Assembly: GCF_005221305.1 (NCBI RefSeq)
Contig: NZ_CP039887.1
Coordinates: 2,108,001-2,172,000 of the forward strand
Reading direction: 5' to 3'
Origin: Neisseria subflava
GTDB lineage: Bacteria > Pseudomonadota > Gammaproteobacteria > Burkholderiales > Neisseriaceae
DNA length: 64,000 nucleotides
Part shown: one piece after another, positions 36,932-45,562 of the stretch
Layout of the letters: each line of letters begins with the position of its first letter
How positions within the stretch are numbered: position 1 is the stretch's first letter
Program-made: the position numbers and the translations under genes
The notes under the pieces: model-generated
Told to the model about the DNA's origin: nothing
The model's database searches: none
The model's input: only the letters and a program-made list of their open reading frames with translations

Positions 36932-37898
36932 GTTCTCTTACCAAAACTTTAGCATCGTAACGAAGCATGATTAAATTGTTTTCCCAGTCGTCGGAGAAAG
37001 GGATGTCTTGGCCGCCGATGTATTCTTGAATCAGCCAGCCCGGATAGTTGCCGCCTGCGGCGTAAGTCAGCGGGAAACCGCCGCCGAAACGCGGGTTGAT
37101 TTCCACACCGTAGGTCGTGCTGTCGGTTTTGCTGACGAAGAATTGCGCGGTAATACAGCCGCGTGCGCCTTCCAATACGGCCATTTTTTCAACCAGCTCT
37201 TCATATAGGGCATTGCGTCGGGTTGCGCCTTTGCTGACTTCGCCGGTACGCACTTCCAAACGTTCGCGAGGAATGGCGCATTTCAGACGGCCTTGACGGT
37301 CGTAATACATATCGACGGTAAATTCGGAGAAAGTATTCTCGATATCGATGTATTGGGCGAACATCATTTTCGGGTCTTCGGTAATGTCGACAGTCAAATC
37401 AGCCGGTGCGTTGATTTTTTTCGCACCGATGGCTCGGCTGCCGTCATAAGGCTTGGCAAAACATGGGAAAATCAGGCGGTCACGTTCGTAAATTTCAGGC
37501 GAACGGATACTGTATTGTGCAAACAGGCCTGCGGTCAGGCGCTTGTCGCAGCACAGGGTAATCAGCTTTGCATCGGAAATGACAATATGTATTCCTTCAG
37601 CTTCAAAACGGTCACGTGCTTCGGCCAGTTTGAGCAGCTCGGTATCGATGGTTGGCACAATCAGACCGATGTCGTGTTGTTGGGCCAGCTCGAGAATGCT
37701 GTCAATGTATTCGGCTGCATCGATACGCGGCACACTGAAAGCGCGGTCGGCAACATGGCAGGCAGAAGACATGTGTGGGTTGAGGTCAGTGGCAAAAACG
37801 CCGATGCCGTCTGAAAAACGTGCGGCTTCGGTTTGAAAGTCCTGCACCAATTCGACACGGCGACCTGCCGACAGAATCAGTATGTTATTTTTTTTCAT
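36924..37898 (-). CDS. ATP-grasp carboxylate-amine ligase
   Basis: A 324-residue ATP-grasp protein related to the large chain of carbamoyl-phosphate synthase. NILILSAGRRVELVQDFQTE is the pre-ATP-grasp domain; CFAKPYDGSRAIGAKKI holds nucleotide-binding residues, and TYGVEINPRFGGGFPLTYAA the metal-binding Glu/Asn. It would join an acid to an amine through an acyl phosphate. In meningococcal PglB2 an ATP-grasp domain is fused to the sugar transferase and makes the glyceramido sugar; here it is a separate gene overlapping the transferase by 14 bases. Confidence 0.85.
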   Translation of the reverse strand: MKKNNILILSAGRRVELVQDFQTEAARFSDGIGVFATDLNPHMSSACHVADRAFSVPRIDAAEYIDSILELAQQHDIGLIVPTIDTELLKLAEARDRFEAEGIHIVISDAKLITLCCDKRLTAGLFAQYSIRSPEIYERDRLIFPCFAKPYDGSRAIGAKKINAPADLTVDITEDPKMMFAQYIDIENTFSEFTVDMYYDRQGRLKCAIPRERLEVRTGEVSKGATRRNALYEELVEKMAVLEGARGCITAQFFVSKTDSTTYGVEINPRFGGGFPLTYAAGGNYPGWLIQEYIGGQDIPFSDDWENNLIMLRYDAKVLVREHD

Positions 37899-38502
37899 CA
37901 GTTTTATTACCCGTGAAATAAGGCATGGTGGCTTCTCCTTCGGCTGAGATGCCTTCTTTGACGAAGATTTTTTTAACCGTCAGGAACAAAATTTTGATAT
38001 CCAGCCAAAAGCTGAAGTTGTCGATGTACCAAACATCGTGGGCAAATTTTTCATCCCATGAAATGGCGTTGCGGCCATTGACTTGAGCCCAACCGGTCAC
38101 GCCCGGTTTCATTTCGTGGCGGCGGTTTTGGAAGTCGTTGTACAACGGCAGGTAGTGCATCAGCAGCGGACGAGGGCCAACTAGACTCATCTCGCCTTTT
38201 AAGACATTCCATAATTCAGGAAGTTCGTCCAAACTGGTGGCACGTAATTTTTTGCCGAAAGGGGTCAGCCGCTCGCTGTCCGGTAGCGGGTTGCCGTCTT
38301 TATCGACTGCATCGCGCATGGAGCGGAATTTGATCATTTTAAACGGCTTGCCATCTTTGCCCGGCCGCTCTTGGATGAAGAACACGGGCGAGCCTAGGTT
38401 TTTGCGGATGAGGTACACCAAAATCAAAAACACAGGCGACAGGATAATCAGCCCTGAAGCGGAGGCAACAATGTCAAACAGGCGTTTGAAAAATTTATTC
38501 AT
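37885..38502 (-). CDS. pglB: Initiating sugar-phosphate transferase, PglB N-domain type
   Basis: A 205-residue membrane protein of the bacterial sugar transferase family. FKRLFDIVASASGLIILSPV is the membrane helix, GSPVFFIQERPGKDGKPFKM, LDELPELWNVLKGEMSLVGP and RPLL, and MKPGVTGWAQVNGRN are the catalytic signatures. It closely matches the first half of meningococcal PglB, but it stops where that protein continues into an acetyltransferase. It puts the phospho-sugar on undecaprenyl phosphate and starts each repeat unit. Confidence 0.93.
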   Translation of the reverse strand: MNKFFKRLFDIVASASGLIILSPVFLILVYLIRKNLGSPVFFIQERPGKDGKPFKMIKFRSMRDAVDKDGNPLPDSERLTPFGKKLRATSLDELPELWNVLKGEMSLVGPRPLLMHYLPLYNDFQNRRHEMKPGVTGWAQVNGRNAISWDEKFAHDVWYIDNFSFWLDIKILFLTVKKIFVKEGISAEGEATMPYFTGNKTDEKK

Positions 38503-39667
38503 GAGCTAATCTTTCAATCAGGTTGACGATTTTTTGATACGCCACATCGCGCTTGAAGCGGCGGACGATTTCGTCGGATTGAACGGGGTCGTTTTTGCGC
38601 GCCAGAATATCTTTGGCGGCTTGGACGAAGCTGTCTACATCGCCGGAACGGTAGTCCGCATGCGGCAGCAGGGTGAGGACTTCGGCGACTTCGTCGTTGA
38701 CCTGGCTGTTTAAAATCGGTTTTTGCAATGCCATATAGTCGGACAGTTTGTTGGTAATCGACTGCATGGCGTAGGAATGGATGGCGTTGACGGAGATGTC
38801 GCAGCCTTTGGCGACCGACATCATTTCGGCGTAGGGGACGTAGCCGTAAAACTGGATGCCCTCGCAGGCGTATTGTTTGAGCCTGTCCAAATCGGGGCCG
38901 CCGCCCATGATGTGCAGCTCTACATTTTCGCCGTCGTCCAAAAGTTTCCGAATGCCTTTGCACACGGTTTCCACGTCATAGCTGTAACTGAGCGTACCCA
39001 AGTAGAAGAAGCGGGTTTTGTCGTTGCCGAAGTCTTTTGCCGGCGCGGCATCGAGTTTCGGAAAATCCGCGCCGATATAGACGACTTCGCCGGGTACGTT
39101 CGGATTGGCTTCTTTGGCGCGGTCGAGGTAGGTCTGCGATACGGCAACCAGCGCGTCGGCGTAGCGGTAGGCACGGTTGGCGCGGGAGGAGAAGGGCAGC
39201 AGGTTGTGCGGGATTTTTTTCAAAAACGGCACGACCGAGGAGAAGGATTCAGGCCATACGTCCTGCACGTCGATAATCAGCTTGTAGCCCAAACGCGCTT
39301 TGTGTTCGCCCAAAAGCAGGTTGGTGGCGATCAGCGGGTAGGCGGAAAAGACGACGTCTTGTTCGCCCGGACGGCAGTTTTCCAACCATTTTTCAAAATG
39401 TTTGACGAAGCGGTGATGGCTGGTTACGCGTCCTAAAGACACGTTTTTGCTGTATCCGCTTTCTTCCAACAGCATGACTTTCAGACGGCCTTGTGAGGCG
39501 GCCTCGGCATCTTCGGGCCGTCTGAAAGATTTGTCGTAGTGCTTGAAGTTGCTGGTAATCAGCAACACGTCATGTGACTGCGACAACAGCTCGGCAAGAT
39601 ACCAGAAGCGGTTGAAATGCGGCTCGGACGGCAGCGAGCAATAAGGGGCGACGATGGTAATGTTCAT
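38495..39667 (-). CDS. Group 1 (GT4-like) glycosyltransferase
   Basis: A 390-residue GT-B protein. The N-terminal acceptor domain includes IIDVQDVWPESFSSVVPFLK, and the donor domain begins near 210 with FFYLGTLSYSYDVETVCKGI and has ELHIMGGGPDLDRLKQYA. It resembles WbuB-like transferases that add an amino sugar second in a repeat. Eight-base overlap with the initiating transferase gene. Confidence 0.87.
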   Translation of the reverse strand: MNITIVAPYCSLPSEPHFNRFWYLAELLSQSHDVLLITSNFKHYDKSFRRPEDAEAASQGRLKVMLLEESGYSKNVSLGRVTSHHRFVKHFEKWLENCRPGEQDVVFSAYPLIATNLLLGEHKARLGYKLIIDVQDVWPESFSSVVPFLKKIPHNLLPFSSRANRAYRYADALVAVSQTYLDRAKEANPNVPGEVVYIGADFPKLDAAPAKDFGNDKTRFFYLGTLSYSYDVETVCKGIRKLLDDGENVELHIMGGGPDLDRLKQYACEGIQFYGYVPYAEMMSVAKGCDISVNAIHSYAMQSITNKLSDYMALQKPILNSQVNDEVAEVLTLLPHADYRSGDVDSFVQAAKDILARKNDPVQSDEIVRRFKRDVAYQKIVNLIERLAHE

Positions 39668-39680
39668 GTTTCAGACGGCC

Positions 39681-40751
39681 TTACATTTCGTACGCAGCCA
39701 TGGTGGTGCGGTAGATTTCGTCGTCGGAGCATAAGGTTTCGACGTGTTTGTGCAGGGCTTTACCCATTTGACCGCGCAACTCTGGATGCTTGATGAGTGT
39801 ATCGACGGCTTCGATAAACGCTTCGTCATCGCCGAAAGGAATGCAGTAGCCGGTTTGACCGGTGATGACCATTTCGGAAATGCCCGCCATGTTGTAGGTC
39901 ACGACAGGCGTGTCGTAAAGGCCGGCTTCCAAAATATTGTTACCGACACCTGCGCCGTGGTCGCCTACGCAATGCGGCGTGTTCACCAAAATATCGACTT
40001 CTTTGAAGTAGCCGGTCAAGTCGCGGACGCCGCCGAGGAAGGTGACTTTGTCTTCAATGCCCAAACGTTTGGCTTGGGCTTTGAGGTTGTCCATTTCTTC
40101 GCCGATACCTGCAACGTTGAGGCGTACAGGCATACCGCGGTCAACCATTTTCTTCAAAATATCCAACATCAGATGCACGGCGCGGACGGTGTCCAAACGG
40201 GAAAGCGTGCCCAGTTGGACATAGTCTTTGACCGTTTTTTCAGGAACGAAATCCGCTTTGTGCAGGGCGTTGTAAGTGTAGGTGATGCGGTTGGCAGGGA
40301 AACCGTAACGGATGAGTTTTTCGCGTTCGTGTTTGCAGTTGCCGATGATGTACACGCCCAGCTTGTCGAAAAGCTTGGCAATTTTTGGATAAGTTTCCGG
40401 ATCAAGGCCGCGCGCGTGGTAGAACACTTTGGTTTTCGGCGAAGCGAGCTTGGCTGCAATGGCGCAGGCTGGAACGATACGCGCCATTTGGCAGTGAATC
40501 ACATCAGGTTTTTCTTTTTTCAGCAGCTTCATATAGGCAAACATGCCTTTGACGTAACCCAAAAGACCGCCTTGGTAAAAATCAATCGGCTGCCAACGGA
40601 TGCCCAATGCTTGCGCTTCCTGAATCAGAGGGCCGTCTGAAGAGGCCAATACGATATCGTGTCCGCGTTGTTTGAGCAGGCGGCCGAGGCGGAAAGTGGC
40701 GTTTTCAGTGCCACCGAGACCGGACATGGAGGTAGTCAGGATGATTTTCAT
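39681..40751 (-). CDS. Group 1 (GT4) glycosyltransferase
   Basis: A 356-residue GT-B protein. MKIILTTSMSGLGGTENATF is the family start; GTLSRLDTVRAVHLMLDILK begins the donor domain; GVGNNILEAGLYDTPVVTYN has the EX7E-type donor-binding region. The true start overlaps the polymerase stop (ATGA); 60 further upstream codons lie inside that gene. Sugar donor unknown. Confidence 0.88.
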   Translation of the reverse strand: MKIILTTSMSGLGGTENATFRLGRLLKQRGHDIVLASSDGPLIQEAQALGIRWQPIDFYQGGLLGYVKGMFAYMKLLKKEKPDVIHCQMARIVPACAIAAKLASPKTKVFYHARGLDPETYPKIAKLFDKLGVYIIGNCKHEREKLIRYGFPANRITYTYNALHKADFVPEKTVKDYVQLGTLSRLDTVRAVHLMLDILKKMVDRGMPVRLNVAGIGEEMDNLKAQAKRLGIEDKVTFLGGVRDLTGYFKEVDILVNTPHCVGDHGAGVGNNILEAGLYDTPVVTYNMAGISEMVITGQTGYCIPFGDDEAFIEAVDTLIKHPELRGQMGKALHKHVETLCSDDEIYRTTMAAYEM

Positions 40752-42064
40752 GATGGTTTCTTCGTATCGTATAGTGTTTCGTTGTATGCGTAAGCGGCCA
40801 TATCTTTCAGCTTGGGCGCAACAAATACGCTGTAAATAAAAATCAGCAGGCAGGGCAGCCAGATAAACGGCATACGTAAAATGGTGGATGGAATAAAACC
40901 GGCCAGCAGGAAAATGCCCAAGGTAACCCAAGCCAGTACGCGTGATTTATTGGTTAGTGCACGGCTTGAGGCAGTGTAGAGGAAATAAAACGCTACAAAT
41001 GCAATAAAGCCGAGCAGGGAAATTATGCCGAAACCCAAATACAGTTCGATGATAAAACTGTGCGGATTTTCAAAACCCACGCTGTTACTCAAGTGGCCGC
41101 CGAAATATTCGCGGAAGTTTTTAGGACCGTAACCGGTCAGCAGCAGGGGCGGATTGTTCCAGAAGTAGTTGTAAATCTCCTGACGGTAGGACACGGAGTT
41201 GTCGCTGCCCAAGTCGTACAGGAAGAGGTACACGCGGCTGGAAAAACGTTCCAAAAACTGGTTGCCGTTGAGCGACAGCAAAAATTCCGCAATCGCGCGT
41301 GACGGAATCATCGACAACACCAACGCCAGCAAACCAGCTACGCCGACTGTAATAAAACCGTTTTTGCGATAGGCCGTATAAACCAGCAAAATCAACAGGT
41401 AACAGCCGATGGCGGTACGCGATACACTGGCGAAAATGGCCATGCCCAACAGCAGGAACAAACCCCAGCCCAGTAGTTTTTCTTTGTGTTTTCGTCCTTG
41501 GAGTTGGAAGAAAAACAAAATGGCAGGTGCAAGGCAGACTGCGGTGGCGGCAAGGTTGTTCGGGTTAAAGAACAAGCCTTTGAGTGAACCTTCATCAATA
41601 GCCAATTCATCGCTGGCGCTCACAAACTGAATGCCGGTGGCCAACTCTGCAAAAGGCGGCACGGCGATAAACAGCGTAAATACGATGAGGAACTTTTGAA
41701 TCGTTCCCAAAGGGTCGTCGGCACGTTTCGATACTTGGTAAAACAAGTAGAAGAAAGCCGGAATCGCCATAAAAAACAAAATATCCATGTACTGCGTCGG
41801 CGTCAGCGACGTAATACCCATGTGGATGGCAGGCCAGATGCACATGGCGGTCAGGGCGCAGAGCATGGCAAAAATCTTGCGCGGAATATGCTTGCTTTCC
41901 AGAAAAAATACGACAAAACCAAGCAGTACAAATATCAGGGTCAGCGGGTTGTCGATACGCGGCACGCCGACCTTAAAGGACAGCGCGGGTCCCAGCATAT
42001 AGGCTGCGAGCATGATGTATAGGATGTAAGTGTATAAGTTCAGACGTTTTATTTTCATGGTCAT
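40748..42064 (-). CDS. wzy: O-antigen/capsule polymerase Wzy (Wzy_C domain)
   Basis: A 438-residue membrane protein with about twelve spans and a large periplasmic loop near 300-350. VGFENPHSFIIELYLGFGII is the signature of the Wzy/WaaL C-terminal domain. With Wzx and Wzc in the same cluster, the polymerase role is more likely than a ligase. A second start two codons in (42058) is possible. Confidence 0.85.
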   Translation of the reverse strand: MTMKIKRLNLYTYILYIMLAAYMLGPALSFKVGVPRIDNPLTLIFVLLGFVVFFLESKHIPRKIFAMLCALTAMCIWPAIHMGITSLTPTQYMDILFFMAIPAFFYLFYQVSKRADDPLGTIQKFLIVFTLFIAVPPFAELATGIQFVSASDELAIDEGSLKGLFFNPNNLAATAVCLAPAILFFFQLQGRKHKEKLLGWGLFLLLGMAIFASVSRTAIGCYLLILLVYTAYRKNGFITVGVAGLLALVLSMIPSRAIAEFLLSLNGNQFLERFSSRVYLFLYDLGSDNSVSYRQEIYNYFWNNPPLLLTGYGPKNFREYFGGHLSNSVGFENPHSFIIELYLGFGIISLLGFIAFVAFYFLYTASSRALTNKSRVLAWVTLGIFLLAGFIPSTILRMPFIWLPCLLIFIYSVFVAPKLKDMAAYAYNETLYDTKKPS

Positions 42065-42100
42065 TCTGTTGTTATCGTAGAGACGTGAATCTCAGGTTGG

Positions 42101-43528
42101 CTATTTTGCCGAACGGTTTAATTTGGCTTTGATTTTTTCGGCCGCGGCAAATAGTGCGTGTTTGTATTTTAGGAACAGGAAACCCAGTCCGACTGCCCAT
42201 GCCAGCGCAAACCAAATGTAGTTGTCGCGCGTACCCAGCCAAGTGTAGGCAAGGCAGATCATCAGGCAGAGCGTTGAATTGGTATAGATCTTCAGGCGCG
42301 GCAAAGGTTGCCATAGGCGTGAAGAGAATTCGGTTTTAAAGATGAAAAACAGCCAAAAAGCCGTTGCGCTGGCCATAGCCGCACCTTTTGCACCGAATTT
42401 CGGTACCAGCAGATAGAGCAGGGCGGTATTGGCGATAAAGGCAACGATGTTGATGACGGTAATCAGCCAAGTCGAGCGGACGACGTTCAAACCGATGCCG
42501 CTGACTTCGGTCAGCGTGTAAAACAGGGGGAAGAGCATACACGAGAGCAGGATAAATTGAACCTGTGTGTATTTTTCCGGCAGTATCCAGGTCACCATCG
42601 GCGAGAAAATCCCAATGAGGCAAATCATTGCGCTGATGAGGACGGTCATGGAAAGCGTGATGTCGCCGATTTTGTCCAGATTGGTTTTTTCTTCTACCCA
42701 TTTGAACACCAAAGGCGCCCAAATGGTGGAAAACACACTTTGGAAAATCAGGGCGACGGCACCAAAGCTGACTGCCATCGAATAAATGCCCAATTCGTCC
42801 AAACCCGAGATGTCTTTGAGGACAAAGCGGTCAATCGAAGTCAGGCCCCAATAGGCCAAGTTGCCGAATGCCAGCGGCAGGCCGTAGCGCAGGCCGTCCC
42901 GATGCAGCTCGGGCGACCATTTCGCATGGGAAACGGCTTGCAGGTCTTGGCACAGCTGATATATCAACAGTACAACGGTCAGCACTTGGGCTGCGGTGTA
43001 GGTAAAAACCAGCGAAGTAGTATTGGTAGGCAAGCCGGAAGCAATCACGGCAAAAACCAACACCAAAATCAAGAATTTCGGCGCAAGCTGGCTGACGGAA
43101 AAAGCCAATGCCTGCTCTTTCATCCGCAAAATCAGGGCTAAAAAACGGGTAATCAGCGTGGTGGCCAAGAAAATCAGAAAGAGAATCCCCAAATTTGCAC
43201 TGGGGATGTCAAAAATGATTTCAGACGGCCATGATGCGTTTATCAATAACACTAAAACCACAACCGCCACAGTCAGAATCAATGGCGATAAAAAAACGGA
43301 TTTGAACAGCGCGGCCTTGTCTTTAACGGCGTAATAGTCACGAATATAGGATTGGTCCAGCCCCAAGCCCAAGAGCAGAATACTCAGTCCGGCAATGGTC
43401 TGCAAGAGTACGATACGGCCGATGTCTTCCGCAGGGAAGTACCATGAGATGAGTGGCAGGGAAAGCAGGCCGAAAGCGGCGCTTCCTACCGGGCCCAATG
43501 CGAAGCCGAGGATTTTTTTCGCGTTCAT
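42101..43528 (-). CDS. wzx: Oligosaccharide flippase Wzx
   Basis: A 475-residue MOP-family membrane protein with about fourteen spans. MNAKKILGFALGPVGSAAFG and LGLDQSYIRDYYAVKDKAAL resemble polysaccharide biosynthesis flippases, and GLPLAFGNLAYWGLTSIDRF the second lobe. It would carry undecaprenyl-linked repeat units to the periplasm. A structured, GC-rich segment precedes it. Confidence 0.9.
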   Translation of the reverse strand: MNAKKILGFALGPVGSAAFGLLSLPLISWYFPAEDIGRIVLLQTIAGLSILLLGLGLDQSYIRDYYAVKDKAALFKSVFLSPLILTVAVVVLVLLINASWPSEIIFDIPSANLGILFLIFLATTLITRFLALILRMKEQALAFSVSQLAPKFLILVLVFAVIASGLPTNTTSLVFTYTAAQVLTVVLLIYQLCQDLQAVSHAKWSPELHRDGLRYGLPLAFGNLAYWGLTSIDRFVLKDISGLDELGIYSMAVSFGAVALIFQSVFSTIWAPLVFKWVEEKTNLDKIGDITLSMTVLISAMICLIGIFSPMVTWILPEKYTQVQFILLSCMLFPLFYTLTEVSGIGLNVVRSTWLITVINIVAFIANTALLYLLVPKFGAKGAAMASATAFWLFFIFKTEFSSRLWQPLPRLKIYTNSTLCLMICLAYTWLGTRDNYIWFALAWAVGLGFLFLKYKHALFAAAEKIKAKLNRSAK

Positions 43529-43597
43529 ATTATTTGTTTTCAGACGGCCAGAAGTTCGAGCTGAGCGTTTTTCGTAAGGTATGTGTTGTTACCGTTG

Positions 43598-43668
43598 CCG
43601 GTTTGCCAAGGCCGTCTGAAAAACAAATGGCCTTGGGAAACCGGCCGCCGTCCCGGTCGGGGAAACCG
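43598..43668 (-). promoter_or_regulatory. Structured segment between the dehydrogenase gene and wzx
   Basis: An inverted repeat with 15 of 16 matches (43598-43613 with 43628-43643) around a 14-base loop, with a DUS spanning the left arm. GGGAAACCGG from the right arm recurs as a direct repeat at 43659-43668. The 168-base gap is much longer than other gaps in the cluster. It may be an attenuator, processing site or the scar of a recombination. Confidence 0.45.
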
Positions 43669-43696
43669 GAGGCAGCCGGGCGCGTCTGAAGCAAGA

Positions 43697-45004
43697 TTAT
43701 GCTTTGATGACTTTAGGATTTTTTACTGGGAATTTGCCGCGTGTATCGACAATCAGTTTGGCATGTTCGGTGATCATGTCATAGTCGAATTTGTCGTGAT
43801 CGGTGGTCAGAACCACGCAATCGTATTGGGCGACAGTTTCAGGGGTCAGCGCTTCGCTCTTCAGGTCGAAGTAGTGGTGGCCGGGGATGTGCGGGAACTC
43901 TGGAACGTGCGGGTCAGAGTAGGAAACCACTGCGCCCAGTTTGTGCAGGCGGTCCATCACTTCCACAGACGGGCTTTCACGCATATCGTCCACGTTTTTC
44001 TTGTAGGCGATACCCAATACCAAGATTTTGCTGTCTTTGATAGAACGGTTGTGGTCATTCAAAGCCAGGCCGACTTTTTCGATAACGTAGTCGGGCATAT
44101 GGGAGTTCACTTCACCGGCCAGCTCGATGAAACGGGTGTTTACGCCGTATTCGCGTGCTTTCCAAGTCAGGTAGAATGGGTCGATAGGGATACAGTGGCC
44201 GCCCAAGCCTGGACCTGGGTAATAAGCAACGAAGCCGAACGGTTTGGTTGCAGCGGCATTGATGACTTCGTGAATGTCAATGCCCATTTTGTCGGCAACA
44301 ATTTTCATCTCGTTCACCAGGCCGATGTTTACGGCGCGGTGGATGTTTTCCAGGAGTTTGGTCAGCTCGGCAGCTTTGGTGGAGCTTACTGGAACAACTT
44401 TATCGATGGCGGGTTGGTACAGCGCAAGGCCGACTTCCAAACAAGCAGGGGTATGGCCGCCGATGACTTTTGGAATGGTACGGGTTTCAAAGTTAGGGTT
44501 ACCCGGGTCTTCGCGCTCAGGAGAGTAAACCAAGAACACGTCTTGACCGACTTTCAAGCCACCTTCTTCCATGCGCGGCAGCAATTCTTCTTCGGTAGTG
44601 CCGGGGTAGGTGGTGGATTCCAAAGACAGCACTTGACCGGCGCGCAGGTAAGGTTTTACCGCATCGGTAGTGTCAATCACAAAGCTCATGTCCGGCTCGC
44701 GGTATTTGTTCAGCGGAGTCGGTACGCACAAAATGACGGCTTCTACTTCGCCGATGCGGGAGAAGTCGGTCGTTGCTTCAAACAGGCTGTTGGAAGCAGC
44801 GGCAATTTTGTCGGAAGGGATATGCTCAATGTAGCTTTCACCTTTGTTGAGCTTGTCGACTTTGTTGGTGTCAATGTCGAAACCCAAAACTTGGTAACCG
44901 ATATCCACATAGCGCAACATCAGTGGTAAACCGACGTAGCCTAAGCCAACGATACCGATTTTTGCGGTCTTATCGGCAAATTTTTGTATCGTAATGTTTT
45001 TCAT
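43697..45004 (-). CDS. UDP-N-acetylglucosamine 6-dehydrogenase (WbpA/TviB family)
   Basis: A 435-residue NAD-dependent UDP-sugar dehydrogenase. [20 protein letters not shown] binds [20 protein letters not shown] and the catalytic-Cys loop [16 protein letters not shown] mark the family; [20 protein letters not shown] begins the C-terminal domain. The sequence suits HexNAc substrates, giving a HexNAc uronic acid, which would make the polymer acidic. First gene of the cluster. Confidence 0.9.
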   Translation of the reverse strand: MKNITIQKFADKTAKIGIVGLGYVGLPLMLRYVDIGYQVLGFDIDTNKVDKLNKGESYIEHIPSDKIAAASNSLFEATTDFSRIGEVEAVILCVPTPLNKYREPDMSFVIDTTDAVKPYLRAGQVLSLESTTYPGTTEEELLPRMEEGGLKVGQDVFLVYSPEREDPGNPNFETRTIPKVIGGHTPACLEVGLALYQPAIDKVVPVSSTKAAELTKLLENIHRAVNIGLVNEMKIVADKMGIDIHEVINAAATKPFGFVAYYPGPGLGGHCIPIDPFYLTWKAREYGVNTRFIELAGEVNSHMPDYVIEKVGLALNDHNRSIKDSKILVLGIAYKKNVDDMRESPSVEVMDRLHKLGAVVSYSDPHVPEFPHIPGHHYFDLKSEALTPETVAQYDCVVLTTDHDKFDYDMITEHAKLIVDTRGKFPVKNPKVIKA

Positions 45005-45562
45005 GATGTCTTTCGTTTAATGAATGAGTAAATCGGGATGTTTGCCCGATGCCTGAGTTGTTTGCTGCAACCGCATAGCCATAGCCGGCTGCCATATTGT
45101 GTGAAGCCTTAAACCCATACTTATAATTACACTAGACAAAATCATAAGCACTTATCTGATTCGTCTCAATCAAAAAAGTTTAATGGTCGTTCAGACGGCC
45201 TATAAGGCATGAAAACGGTATTTTTGAATGCTTAATTTTTAGAAGTTACATTCAACTACATGTTTTGATTTTAGATATTGTTTTGTCAAATGCATGGTTC
45301 ATGAAATGAAACTACCGTTTATGCCGTTTAAAACCCTTCTAGAATAAAAACTTTTAATAAATTTTCGTGGCTTAACTTATCTTAATAATCCATTATTTCG
45401 TGATGAAAAAAGGAAAATTTGTCGATAATCAGCTTGAGGATAGTTAACTTAAGTCAAAGTTTTAAATTGAAATACGCTATAGTCATTATAATATATTGAC
45501 GAAAAAATTACATTTATTGCTATATAAATGATAAATATATTCTATTGAATATGATTTAATTA
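45005..45562 (-). promoter_or_regulatory. Long AT-rich leader of the polysaccharide cluster
   Basis: 558 bases with no credible gene, one DUS (rc, near 45190) and strongly AT-rich DNA between ribD and the first cluster gene. It must hold the main promoter. I found no exact JUMPstart/ops element (only a partial CGGTAG near 45316 on the minus strand) and no convincing -35/-10 pair. Confidence 0.45.

Noticed and set aside
39744..40640. 298-codon open frame antisense to a glycosyltransferase
   Set aside because: Same reason: antisense shadow with no start signal.
43583..44929. 448-codon open frame antisense to the UDP-sugar dehydrogenase
   Set aside because: Shadow of a highly conserved gene on the other strand; composition typical of reversed GC-biased codons.
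45300..45330. Possible JUMPstart/ops element
   Set aside because: Only CGGTAG of GGCGGTAG is present on the minus strand, too weak to call.
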